Shown here piece after piece: positions 16,077-22,900 of a DNA stretch of 50,361 nucleotides; positions within the stretch are counted from its first letter, which is position 1, and every line of letters starts with the position of its first letter. A program made the position numbers and the translations under genes. Source of the DNA: Lachnospiraceae bacterium (GTDB taxonomy: Bacteria; Bacillota; Clostridia; Lachnospirales; Lachnospiraceae); the NCBI GenBank assembly GCA_017457865.1, contig JAFTGN010000056.1:1-50361 (forward strand), written 5' to 3'. The notes beneath the pieces were generated by a model. That model made no database searches. It had not been told where the DNA came from and saw only the letters and a list, made by a program, of their open reading frames with translations.

Positions 16077-17633
16077 TTATTTCTTAACATATTTCTGCTT
16101 GCTGCTGTTGGGTTTGTCCGGGATAGTACGGACAATTCTGTTGCTGTTTAGCAATGGCACAAGAATATTTCGCCTGAAGTAGTCCTGAGAACGAATGCCA
16201 CAGAATACCTGCATTTCATTTCGTGTTTTTGGCTCTTCAAGATAGTTCAAAAGAGCGTTCAACTTCTGAATATCAAGCTTGATAGAGATTGAATCGGCTT
16301 CACCACTGACTTCGCCACTGACTTCACCACTTGTCACTGGTGAAGTCCCCGGACCGACTTTTATCATAGAGCCAACAGAGAGCGGGATAATGATTTTAAA
16401 AATATCTCCCTCAATGAACTCAGGTTCTGCACCGCTGTACATCAGGGTGTACTTGTAGCTGTTGCGCATACCGGAACCAAGTTCATCCGCATAACCGATT
16501 TCACGGAATATTTTACTGATAACAGGATTCTTGGCAAATGGCTCAAAAGCCTTGAGGTTCAGCATTCCAATGCCATGGGCACGGTTACCGTTTTCAATTA
16601 TAATCTTATCCCGTTCAATTAACATCTTTGCCACATATCCATTAGAATAGTCGCGATGAGCCAGAGAATTTGAGATGATCTCACGTAGAATCTTATCTCT
16701 TGCACTCACACTTTGAATGCCATCCAAAACAAACAGATCATTCAGATGCTTTTGACCAAATTCAAACATCTGTTCATATGATTCTAGAAGATTGGTTAGT
16801 ATGACATCCCGGTCATCATAACGATCAACATTGTATACCCGATAGATGCAGTCGGTTTTGTGATGCGCACAGGCCGATGCGATCATGTTATCAGTGCCAA
16901 AGAGAAGGATAGCGGCAAGTGTGATGCCGGTATTTCCTTCTTCGTCGGTGAGGATTAGACTGCTGGTTCTTAAGAGCTCTTCATCATCCATGTCCGCCCA
17001 TGGATGTCGCTGTTTGTCAAAGAGTTGCTTTCTTGTAATTGCCATCTGCCGGGCTTTATCAATCAGATCAGCACGAAGATCTGATACTTTCCAATGCGGA
17101 TAGACTTTGTTCACATAGTAAATGCTTTGCTTACGGGCATAGCACTGGAAAACACGGTCCGAAAGGTCGGTGATATCAAAATCTGCGTCATCATTCCGAT
17201 CAAAAATGCGGCCTTTATGACGGACAACGGATGGACTGACCGGTACATGGATATGAATGATATGGTATTCACCGACCTGTTCCTGAATGTGCTTTCCTTT
17301 CTTATCAAAACCCGAGAAAGTACCATCGGAAGTATATATGTATTCCTTTGCGGTCAGATAAAGTGGCGGGAATATCTTATCTTTGTTATTGGCAAGCGTA
17401 ACAAAGTTGGAAATGAGTTTTGATGCTGAGGCAGGATTGACGCCGAAGATTACACCCGTATCATGCACACCCAGGAAAATATCGCCACCTTCCCGATTAG
17501 AAAACGCACATATGGAATCGAACAGTGATTTGGGCAGATCTATCGTTGCTTCCTTGTACTCGATCTGGTAGTTTTCTCCGTGGCGGATCAGATCAAGCAG
17601 CTCCTTTGGTAGTATTTGTATTGTATTGCTCAT
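16077..17633 (-). CDS. AlbA_2 (Schlafen-type) domain protein with GHKL-type C-terminal region
   Basis: Putative nucleic-acid-binding regulator, about 518 aa. N-terminal AlbA_2 domain (about 1-140): 'EGENYQIEYKEA'-type opening (here HGENYQIEYKEA), 'FSNREGGDIFLGV' and 'DRNDDAD'. The middle contains the family's 'IRELIANALAHRDYS'-like motif as 'LREIISNSLAHRDYS', and 'ENGNRAH', 'ELGSGMRN' of the HATPase_c_4 region. A C-terminal winged-helix-like tail follows (about 450-518). A short tandem Ser-Gly-Glu repeat (SGEVSGEVSGE) joins the last two parts. Proteins of this class are annotated as RecG-like helicases or transcriptional regulators and are frequent on mobile or accessory DNA. Start uncertain: ATG 17633 fits the conserved N-terminus but lacks a close Shine-Dalgarno; an upstream ATG at 17693 would add 20 residues. 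Confidence 0.75.
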   Translation of the reverse strand: MSNTIQILPKELLDLIRHGENYQIEYKEATIDLPKSLFDSICAFSNREGGDIFLGVHDTGVIFGVNPASASKLISNFVTLANNKDKIFPPLYLTAKEYIYTSDGTFSGFDKKGKHIQEQVGEYHIIHIHVPVSPSVVRHKGRIFDRNDDADFDITDLSDRVFQCYARKQSIYYVNKVYPHWKVSDLRADLIDKARQMAITRKQLFDKQRHPWADMDDEELLRTSSLILTDEEGNTGITLAAILLFGTDNMIASACAHHKTDCIYRVYNVDRYDDRDVILTNLLESYEQMFEFGQKHLNDLFVLDGIQSVSARDKILREIISNSLAHRDYSNGYVAKMLIERDKIIIENGNRAHGIGMLNLKAFEPFAKNPVISKIFREIGYADELGSGMRNSYKYTLMYSGAEPEFIEGDIFKIIIPLSVGSMIKVGPGTSPVTSGEVSGEVSGEADSISIKLDIQKLNALLNYLEEPKTRNEMQVFCGIRSQDYFRRNILVPLLNSNRIVRTIPDKPNSSKQKYVKK

Positions 17634-17642
17634 ATCATGACA

Positions 17643-17665
17643 GGAGTGACTTGATTGATCACTCC
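17643..17665. promoter_or_regulatory. Inverted repeat at the AlbA_2 gene start
   Basis: GGAGTGA (17643-17649) and TCACTCC (17659-17665) are perfect 7-bp arms around a 9-nt centre, ending 10 nt from the probable start codon. In the mRNA the hairpin would hold the AAGGAG sequence. It may be an operator for autoregulation or an RNA element controlling the start. The remaining divergent region to 17904 is AT-rich; TTGCAG/TATGTG near 17826-17853 is a weak promoter candidate for larC. Confidence 0.4.
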
Positions 17666-17904
17666 TTGCTCCCTTTCTCCAGTTTTTGCACATGTTTGAT
17701 TGGAAAAATTGTTTTTTATGTTATTTAGCGGTTTCCTCTTAAAATTATTATATAGACAAAAACATGTTCTGTCCATATAAATTTACATAAAATAATAAAT
17801 TTTTACCAGATATTTTGATTGCATTTGCAGTTCAGACAAGGTAAACTATGTGTTAGGAAACAATTGCGTACGGAACGGTTACGAAAAGAACGGAGAATAT
17901 GGAT

Positions 17905-18807
17905 ATGAGAACACTATACCTTGAATGCAACATGGGGGCAGCTGGAGATATGTTAGCAGCTGCCTTGTTGGAACTGCATCCGGAACCGGAGGCAGTGTTA
18001 GAGCGATTGAATCACCTGGGTTTGCCGGGCGTGTCTTTTCAGAAGGAGCGTGCAGTGAGCTGTGGGATTACCGGCACTCATTTTTCTGTGCGGGTCAATG
18101 GAGTAGAAGAGGAAAGTCAGGATGTGGAGATGGGACATGAACAGGAAGGGCATCTTCCCCATCACGAAGCGCATATACAGGAAAAGCACCATCAAGAGGC
18201 GCATATACAGGAACATGGAGAGCATCATCAGGAAGCCCATGCTTGTGGGGAACATCATCATATTCAGGAAGAACAACATCATAAAGAGCATCACCATCAT
18301 GCCAGCCTGCATGATATTTGCCATATCATCGACGGACTGGAACTGCCGGAGGATGTGAAGCAGAATGCCAAGTCTGTGTACCTGCGCATTGCAGAGGCGG
18401 AGGGGCATGTACATGGGCGGAAAGTAGAAGAAGTCCATTTCCATGAAGTAGGCACATTGGATGCGGTGGCAGATGTGGTCAGTGTGTGTCTGTTGATGCA
18501 GGAACTGGCAGTAGAACAGGTAATCGTCTCTCCGATTCATGTGGGAAGCGGTCTGGTGCGGTGTGCCCATGGCATTTTGCCGGTACCGGCACCGGCTACC
18601 GCCTATATTTTGCGGGGAGTGCCCATTTATGGAGGACAGATCAAGGGGGAATTGTGTACCCCTACAGGAGCTGCCCTGATCAGGCAGTTTGCCCATGAAT
18701 TTGGCAGTCTGCCATTGATGAAGATAGAGAAGATCGGTTACGGGATGGGCAGGAAGGAATTTCCAGTGGCCAATTGTGTACGGGCCATGCTGGGAGAGAG
18801 TATCTGA
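17905..18807 (+). CDS. larC: Nickel-pincer cofactor biosynthesis protein LarC, N-terminal half only (LarC1)
   Basis: LarC inserts nickel into the pincer cofactor of lactate racemase-type enzymes, using CTP. The N-terminal 'LYLECNMGAAGDMLAAAL', central 'EAEGHVHGRKVEEVHFHEVGTLDAVADVV', 'SPIHVGSGLVRCAHGILPVPAPATAYIL', 'GELCTPTGAALI' and terminal 'IGYGMGRKEFPVANCVRAML' are standard LarC1 landmarks. A His-rich insert of about 60 residues (about 72-135) should bind metal. The protein stops right where LarC1 ends, at about 300 aa; full LarC has a further ~130-residue LarC2 domain, made in some species by a programmed frameshift. No LarC2 sequence is visible in any frame before the next gene, and larB/larE are absent. 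ATG 17905 is favoured over 17899 by GGAG spacing. Confidence 0.82.
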   Translation: MRTLYLECNMGAAGDMLAAALLELHPEPEAVLERLNHLGLPGVSFQKERAVSCGITGTHFSVRVNGVEEESQDVEMGHEQEGHLPHHEAHIQEKHHQEAHIQEHGEHHQEAHACGEHHHIQEEQHHKEHHHHASLHDICHIIDGLELPEDVKQNAKSVYLRIAEAEGHVHGRKVEEVHFHEVGTLDAVADVVSVCLLMQELAVEQVIVSPIHVGSGLVRCAHGILPVPAPATAYILRGVPIYGGQIKGELCTPTGAALIRQFAHEFGSLPLMKIEKIGYGMGRKEFPVANCVRAMLGESI

Positions 18808-18914
18808 AAACCAGATAAGTTTGATGCAGGAATCATAGAGGCCAAAGGTTCTGTCTTGCAGATCAGAAGAAAAATCATAACGGTGAAAGAACCGGGGCAA
18901 TGACAGAGAATGAG

Positions 18915-18975
18915 AAAACAGCATGAGCGAACAAAGAAACGTAAGGTTTTGATGTTCTCATGCTGTTTTTTGCTT
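18915..18975 (+). terminator. Terminator after larC
   Basis: AAAACAGCATGAG (18915-18927) pairs perfectly with CTCATGCTGTTTT (18957-18969) across a 29-nt loop, running into a T6 tract. It also lies downstream of the GH17 pseudogene on the other strand. Confidence 0.65.
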
Positions 18976-19007
18976 GGAATGTATTTTATATCAGAAAAGC
19001 TGGTTTG

Positions 19008-19897
19008 CTACCATTTCTTTTTCCGGTCTACGGTGTATAGTCCCCAATTGCATTCTGATGCTTCTTCATTACGTCCTTTCCAGGGCTCATCAAATGCCTC
19101 AAATAAAAAGGCGATGATCCGGTGGGATTCGATCCAGTGGTTGAGGGCAGTGACATAAGTCTTCTGGTTTTCCACATTTGCCCGGCTTTTTGCCGCCGGA
19201 TCAGTGGTGTTGGTACTCCAGCCTACTTCTGTGAAGATGATCTGTTTATCTGGAAACTGCTTTTGCATTTCTGCATATTGTTTTTGGTTGACTGCCAGTG
19301 CATTTTCGATGGCATCTCCATAATGGTACGGGTAGCTGTGAACGGAGATGAAGTCCAGTTCCTCTCCCAGCTTCTGTAAATGAGGCCATTCAAAGGCGCC
19401 TTCACAGAAGGTGACAGGCTTGTTTAGGGTTTCTTTCAATCGTCTGGCATGTGCCATCAGACGTTCTACAGGGACAGTGTGTGCGCCCCAGGATGGCGTG
19501 TTTTCATTGCCGATGGAAACTGCAACAATTTCTTCGTCAAACTCCTTTGCCATTTCAATGAGTTTTTCCAGTTCCGCATCATTGCGCAGCCGGTTTTTGT
19601 CAATTCTTCTTCTGTCATTTCCTGTTTTTCCCAGGGACAGTCTGGATTGTTGACCTCTGGATCGGAATCAATACCGATCATGCATTGCAAGGGCAGATGG
19701 TAAATGCTGATGGCTTCTAAAACCCGTCTGGCATGCAGGTTGGGGTCATACATGCGCAAATAGCGGTATCCGTCCTGTACCAGAAGTTCCAGATCTTCTC
19801 CGATCTGTTCTACAGTGGGAATTTCTGTTTTTGGACTTTGCCCACGGCGATAGCCGGAGTAACAGATGGCTTTTCCGTAAGGGATGATTGTGTTCAT
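19008..19897 (-). pseudogene. GH17-like exo-beta-1,3-glucanase, disrupted by a frameshift
   Basis: Glycosidase of the GH17/COG5309 type, which hydrolyses beta-1,3-glucan. The N-terminal part (from ATG 19897 behind GGAGG, 'IPYGKAICYSGYRRGQSP' onward) and the C-terminal part ('EEIVAVSIGNENTPSWG', 'VTFCEGAFEWP', 'IIFTEVGWSTN', 'FEAFDEPWKG') are in different frames. The break is at about 19596-19605, where the coding strand has TTGACAAAAACCGG; one more A would join ACA-AAA-AAC-CGG-CTG and continue straight into the second part. The acid/base Glu (IGNE) and nucleophile Glu (FTEVGW) are both downstream of the break. Corrected length would be about 295 aa. The poly-A context makes a single-base deletion or a sequencing error the simplest explanation. 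No signal peptide, so a cytosolic enzyme. Confidence 0.75.
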
Positions 19898-19917
19898 AAA
19901 TAACCTCCATATGGTGT

Positions 19918-19935
19918 GTCGTGTGATCACACGAC
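19918..19935. promoter_or_regulatory. Perfect 18-bp palindromic operator before the GH17-like gene
   Basis: GTCGTGTGATCACACGAC is fully self-complementary and lies between the promoter (19950-19978, minus strand) and the ribosome binding site of the glucanase gene. Position just downstream of the -10 suggests a repressor site. The TGTGATCACA core resembles CRP-type half sites, but a local sugar repressor is as likely. Confidence 0.6.
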
Positions 19936-19949
19936 ATTGTATTACCTAT

Positions 19950-19978
19950 AGTGTAACAGAAAAAATGTATGTGTACAA
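19950..19978 (-). promoter_or_regulatory. Promoter of the GH17-like gene
   Basis: On the minus strand: -35 TTGTAC (19973-19978), 17-nt spacer, -10 TACACT (19950-19955). The palindrome at 19918-19935 covers the expected early transcribed region. Confidence 0.55.
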
Positions 19979-20160
19979 GTAATGACTGAACATGAAACAA
20001 ACAGATTTGACGGAATCGGAAAGAGAGTGTATCATACAAAGGGGTGCGTGGAACTGTACTGCATACCACAAATTTTGGAGATAGAATGTGAATGAAACGT
20101 ATCTGTATGTGAAAATGTTGCCAATACAGGCGGTTCATGACAGGACAAAAGGAGAGACAG

Positions 20161-20694
20161 ATGGAATTACTGGAAGGAAGACCAACAGATTGCAGCGGCA
20201 GGCTGGAAAAAGAAGTGAGGGTGTATGATTTTTTAGACAGGCTGCAGGTGCGTTACCAGCGCATCGATCATGAGGCGGCTATGACCATGGAGGATTGTGC
20301 AGCGGTAGACCAAGCACTTCAGGCCACCATTTGCAAAAATCTGTTTCTATGTAACAGACAGGAAACGGTCTTTTATCTGTTGATGATCCGGGATGATAAG
20401 AAGTTTAAGACAAAGGATATTTCCGGGCAGATCGGGTCTGCTAGACTGTCTTTTGGAAAGCCGGAATATATGGAGCAGTTTTTGAATATTACACCCGGTT
20501 CGGTGAGTGTACTGGGATTGATGAATGATCAGGAAAAGCGGGTACAGCTTTTAATTGACCGGGATGTGTTAGAGGGGGAGTATATTGGTTGTCATCCTTG
20601 TATCAATACCTCCAGTCTGCGGATCGGCATGAAAGATTTTAAGGAAAAAATCATTCCTGCATTGGAACATGAGCCAATTCTGGTGACGGTATAA
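20161..20694 (+). CDS. YbaK/ProX-domain aminoacyl-tRNA deacylase
   Basis: Free-standing editing domain of the prolyl-tRNA synthetase-associated (ProX/YbaK) family, which hydrolyses mischarged tRNA such as Ala-tRNA(Pro) in the cytosol. Typical segments are 'YDFLDRLQVRYQRIDHEAA' (N-terminal helix and strand), 'ICKNLFLCNRQETVFYLLMIRDDKKFKTKDIS' (substrate pocket with KNLF), 'ITPGSVSVLGLMND' and 'GCHPCINTSSLRIGMKDF' (the conserved GxHP motif). 177 aa, as expected. An upstream in-frame ATG at 20137 exists, but AAGGAG sits 6 nt before ATG 20161. Monocistronic as far as visible. Confidence 0.85.
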   Translation: MELLEGRPTDCSGRLEKEVRVYDFLDRLQVRYQRIDHEAAMTMEDCAAVDQALQATICKNLFLCNRQETVFYLLMIRDDKKFKTKDISGQIGSARLSFGKPEYMEQFLNITPGSVSVLGLMNDQEKRVQLLIDRDVLEGEYIGCHPCINTSSLRIGMKDFKEKIIPALEHEPILVTV

Positions 20695-20772
20695 AGATTA
20701 GACATTATTGATTTATTAAGTGGTTATACCAATGAGGCACTTTGATTTGTTGTCAATTTCCTGATTTTTTGC

Positions 20773-20804
20773 TTGACAAGGGGAAGGTGGTATGGTAGTA
20801 TAAT
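20773..20804 (+). promoter_or_regulatory. Strong promoter upstream of the DUF2325 gene
   Basis: Consensus -35 TTGACA (20773-20778). Two overlapping -10 candidates: TAGTAT (20796-20801) with a 17-nt spacer and TATAAT (20799-20804) with 20 nt. An operator-like palindrome begins five bases later. Confidence 0.7.
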
Positions 20805-20808
20805 TTTT

Positions 20809-20824
20809 GTTAGAAAAACCTAAC
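20809..20824. promoter_or_regulatory. Operator-like palindrome, copy 1 (GTTAG-N6-CTAAC)
   Basis: GTTAG AAAAAC CTAAC immediately downstream of the -10 region, at the expected transcription start. An identical half-site arrangement recurs at 20901-20916. A DtxR/MntR-type metal repressor is one possibility, by resemblance of the half-site only. Confidence 0.55.
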
Positions 20825-20843
20825 CAAGATAAGCTGAATGTAC

Positions 20844-20884
20844 AGTATCAATTCAATGTTCGTCATAAGAAATGGATTGATACT
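20844..20884 (+). promoter_or_regulatory. Hairpin between the two operators
   Basis: AGTATCAAT (20844-20852) pairs with ATTGATACT (20876-20884). It lies within the 5' leader, between the two GTTAG-N6-CTAAC sites, whose outer arms can also pair with each other, giving a nested leader structure. Confidence 0.45.
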
Positions 20885-20900
20885 TTCTTTCAAAGAAATG

Positions 20901-20916
20901 GTTAGTGTTATCTAAC
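20901..20916. promoter_or_regulatory. Operator-like palindrome, copy 2 (GTTAG-N6-CTAAC)
   Basis: GTTAG TGTTAT CTAAC, the same half-sites and spacing as 20809-20824, 92 bp apart. The different centres show that the half-sites are what is conserved. Confidence 0.55.
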
Positions 20917-21000
20917 ATGAAGAAGTTTAGAAGAAGCAATATAGATACATCACAAAGCACTGAATACAAAAGCAGAGGTGCAGAATCAGGAGGGAATAGA

Positions 21001-21275
21001 TGAGCGCAGTGATTATAGGTGGCAATGAGCGTATGGAACGCAGATATAGTGAAGTGTGTGCGGATTTTGGATGGAAGGCGAAGGTATACACCAAGGAGTC
21101 TTCTTTGAGAGGACGTGTGGGATGTCCGGATCTGCTGATTGTATTTACCAATACCGTATCCCATAAGATGCTGATGGCAGCGGTAAAGGAAGCCAAGAAG
21201 AACGGTTCAGAGATTTTACATGTGAATTCCAGCAGTGTTTCCGCATTGCACAGTGCATTGCAGGCTATGGCATAA
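21001..21275 (+). CDS. DUF2325 protein
   Basis: Small 91-aa protein of the DUF2325 family, function unknown. It begins 'MSAVIIGGNERMERRYSEVCADFGWKA', followed by 'LLIVFTNTVSHKMLMAAVKEAKKNG' and 'ILHVNSSSVSALHSAL', the family pattern of a Rossmann-like alpha/beta fold with an N-terminal glycine loop and conserved 'T..V.H' and 'SS' segments. AGGAGG lies 7 nt before ATG 21001. Its leader holds a strong promoter and twin palindromes, so expression should be tightly controlled. A link to metal homeostasis is only an inference from the operator type. Confidence 0.8.
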
Positions 21276-21368
21276 AAGAGAAGAGGGAGCAGGAGAACTG
21301 TCTGAAACAGCGTTTGCCGATAAAGCAGAGGCTGCTTCAGGCAGTTTTTGTTTGAAATATTTTTCAGA

Positions 21369-21397
21369 TTGACCTGTGCCCCGGATAACGGTATACT
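21369..21397 (+). promoter_or_regulatory. Promoter of the 2-oxoacid oxidoreductase operon
   Basis: -35 TTGACC (21369-21374), 17-nt spacer, -10 TATACT (21392-21397). Transcription would start near 21405, giving a 170-nt structured leader. Confidence 0.7.
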
Positions 21398-21408
21398 ATA
21401 AAGTGAAT

Positions 21409-21424
21409 GCCTCTGTACAGAGGC
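21409..21424. promoter_or_regulatory. Perfect 16-bp palindrome at the start of the leader
   Basis: GCCTCTGTACAGAGGC is exactly self-complementary and begins about 12 nt after the -10, a classic operator position; as RNA it would form a short tight hairpin. Confidence 0.5.
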
Positions 21425-21440
21425 AAGATATAGACAATAC

Positions 21441-21511
21441 TGGCATTTACGAAAAATCTGCACTTCCAGGTGTTGATCACAAAGAGAAGTGCATATTTTT
21501 CGTAGATGCCA
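21441..21511 (+). promoter_or_regulatory. Long leader hairpin upstream of the oxidoreductase operon
   Basis: Arms 21441-21466 and 21486-21511 pair over 26 positions with one wobble and one mismatch around a 19-nt loop. No T-tract follows and the hairpin ends 65 nt before the first start codon, so it is a structured leader rather than a terminator. A small inserted palindromic element is the alternative. Confidence 0.6.
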
Positions 21512-21575
21512 AAAACAGAAATGACGATCACTGCACAGTTCCATGACAGTGACGGTGGATACAGAAGGAGGCAGC

Positions 21576-22151
21576 ATGAGTAAATTAACGGAGTTTCGTT
21601 GGCATGGCAGAGGCGGTCAGGGTGCAAAGACCGCAGCACTGCTGCTGGCAGACGTGGCATTTAAGACCGGCAACCATGTACAGGGGTTCCCGGAGTATGG
21701 TCCGGAGCGTATGGGTGCGCCCATTACCGCATATGACAGAATCAGTGATGAACCGATTCTGGTACATTGTGACATTCACAATCCCGATTATGTGGCAGTG
21801 GTAGATGAGACATTGTTGAGTGCGGTAGATGTGACCAGCGGTCTGAAGCCGGAGGGCGGCATTTTGATCAATACCAGCCGCAGCAAGGAAGAGATTCTTC
21901 CACTCTTAAACGGATATACAGGTAAGGTTTACACCATTGATGCCCGTAAGGTCTGTATGGCCACACTGGGCAAGTATTTCCCCAACACGCCCATGTTAGC
22001 AGGTATGGTGAAGATTTCCGGCGTTATGGACGAGGATGTGTTTTTAAAGGAAATGGAAGAATCCTTACGGCATAAGTTTGCCAAGAAGCCGGAAGTATTG
22101 GATGGTAACATGCAGGCACTTCGCCTGGCATTGGAATCTGTCTGTAAGTAA
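21576..22151 (+). CDS. 2-oxoacid:ferredoxin oxidoreductase, gamma subunit
   Basis: Gamma subunit of a four-subunit pyruvate/ketoisovalerate-type ferredoxin oxidoreductase; it contributes the domain that binds CoA. The family signature 'FRWHGRGGQGAKTAALLLADVAFKTGNHVQGFPEYGPERMGAP' fills residues 5-50, followed by 'DYVAVVDETLL' and 'NTPMLAGMVKISGV'. 191 aa, normal. ATG 21576 has AAGGAGG just upstream; an earlier in-frame codon at 21543 has none. First gene of an operon gamma-delta-alpha-beta-pduL, behind a promoter and strong leader hairpin. Confidence 0.92.
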   Translation: MSKLTEFRWHGRGGQGAKTAALLLADVAFKTGNHVQGFPEYGPERMGAPITAYDRISDEPILVHCDIHNPDYVAVVDETLLSAVDVTSGLKPEGGILINTSRSKEEILPLLNGYTGKVYTIDARKVCMATLGKYFPNTPMLAGMVKISGVMDEDVFLKEMEESLRHKFAKKPEVLDGNMQALRLALESVCK

Positions 22152-22244
22152 AACAGGCATGAGGCAGGCATGACGGCGTCCCTGTCTGTCAGGAAATGGG
22201 CTGTGAAAGGCGAACATAGATTGGACGCAGAAAGAGGTACATAT

Positions 22245-22547
22245 ATGGCATTAAAGGCTTCTGAGATAAATGAGTCTGTCAGATGGCAGGATCTGACAGA
22301 GGGATTAAAGATTTTTGAACCGGGTACATCCAAGCAGTTTTGTACCGGTGAGTGGAGAACCGAGACTCCAGTGTGGGATCAGGAAAAGTGTAAGCAGTGT
22401 CTGCTGTGTGTTCCCTACTGTCCGGACAGTTCCATTCCGGTAGAGGATAAGAAGCGCAAAGACTTTGATCTGGATCACTGCAAAGGCTGCGGCATTTGCG
22501 TAAAGGCCTGTCCATTCAAGGCGATTTCCATGAGAGAAGGCCAGTAA
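22245..22547 (+). CDS. 2-oxoacid:ferredoxin oxidoreductase, delta (2x[4Fe-4S]) subunit
   Basis: Ferredoxin-like electron-transfer subunit, 100 aa. Two complete [4Fe-4S] motifs are visible: CKQCLLCVPYCP and CKGCGICVKACP. The preceding 'WRTETPVWDQEKC' is typical for PorD/VorD. ATG 22245 with GAGG 7 nt upstream begins 'MALKASEINES'; an open frame extends upstream to 22170 without family similarity. It passes electrons from the TPP-bearing beta subunit to ferredoxin. Structured repeat R3 separates this gene from the alpha subunit gene. Confidence 0.92.
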   Translation: MALKASEINESVRWQDLTEGLKIFEPGTSKQFCTGEWRTETPVWDQEKCKQCLLCVPYCPDSSIPVEDKKRKDFDLDHCKGCGICVKACPFKAISMREGQ

Positions 22548-22552
22548 GAAGC

Positions 22553-22563
22553 GGTACATCAGA
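22553..22563 (+). repeat. 11-bp direct repeat, left flank of R3
   Basis: GGTACATCAGA occurs here and again at 22873-22883, exactly bracketing the structured element. Could be a target-site duplication or the product of duplication around the element. Confidence 0.5.
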
Positions 22564-22565
22564 CA

Positions 22566-22870
22566 GGTGATTGCGAAACTTTTTTGAATTGAACCAAAAC
22601 AGCCCGCACATCAGAAATTTTTCATTCAAAAAACTTTGTGGAACGCCGGTACTTTATTCTCGTTAGCAATGAGTCGGGCTGACAAGCTTGCTTGTCAGTA
22701 TGACGAATGCCGCGAGTGCCAAATATCCAGTTGCCTGCAACGGTATATTTGGCATTTTGAGCAATAAGCGAAAAAAATATTAGTACCGTTGCGTGAAACC
22801 GAAGCGAGAGCGTGTTTTTTGAATAAAATTTCTGATGAAAGGCGTTCGGTTTCATAGTTTCGCAATTGTC
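22566..22870 (+). repeat. Dispersed structured-RNA repeat, copy R3, inside the oxidoreductase operon
   Basis: A ~305-nt element between the delta and alpha subunit genes. The closing helix is GGTGATTGCGAAACT (22566-22580) with 22856-22870, including three wobbles. The second helix pairs 22609-22634 with 22814-22837, 24 bp with a 2-nt bulge. CGGTACT (22647-22653) pairs with AGTACCG (22782-22788). It lacks the third and fourth helices of R1/R2, but carries about 110 extra apical nt with two hairpins: CTGACAAGC/GCTTGTCAG (22679-22698) and TGCCAAATAT/ATATTTGGCA (22717-22754). Conserved loops: ACAGCCCGCA, GAAGCGAGAGCG (22801-22812) and AAAGGCGTTCGGT. Sense orientation to the operon; flanked by the direct repeat GGTACATCAGA. 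Confidence 0.78.
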
Positions 22871-22872
22871 CA

Positions 22873-22883
22873 GGTACATCAGA
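22873..22883 (+). repeat. 11-bp direct repeat, right flank of R3
   Basis: GGTACATCAGA, identical to 22553-22563. It lies just upstream of the AAAGGAAA ribosome binding site of the alpha subunit gene. Confidence 0.5.
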
Positions 22884-22900
22884 AAGAGAAAGGAAACAGT

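Noticed and set aside
18780-18900. Possible programmed frameshift from LarC1 into LarC2
   Set aside because: All three frames after the stop close within about 35 codons and none resembles LarC2; no CCTCCTCCC-type slip site is present.
17998-18924. A 308-codon minus-strand frame opposite larC
   Set aside because: His codons of larC read as Met/Trp-rich nonsense on the other strand; no start signal.
19590-19610. Programmed -1 frameshifting in the GH17-like gene
   Set aside because: The heptamer in zero frame (A AAA ACC) does not satisfy X XXY YYZ and no stimulating stem was evident, so a one-base deletion or sequencing error is simpler.
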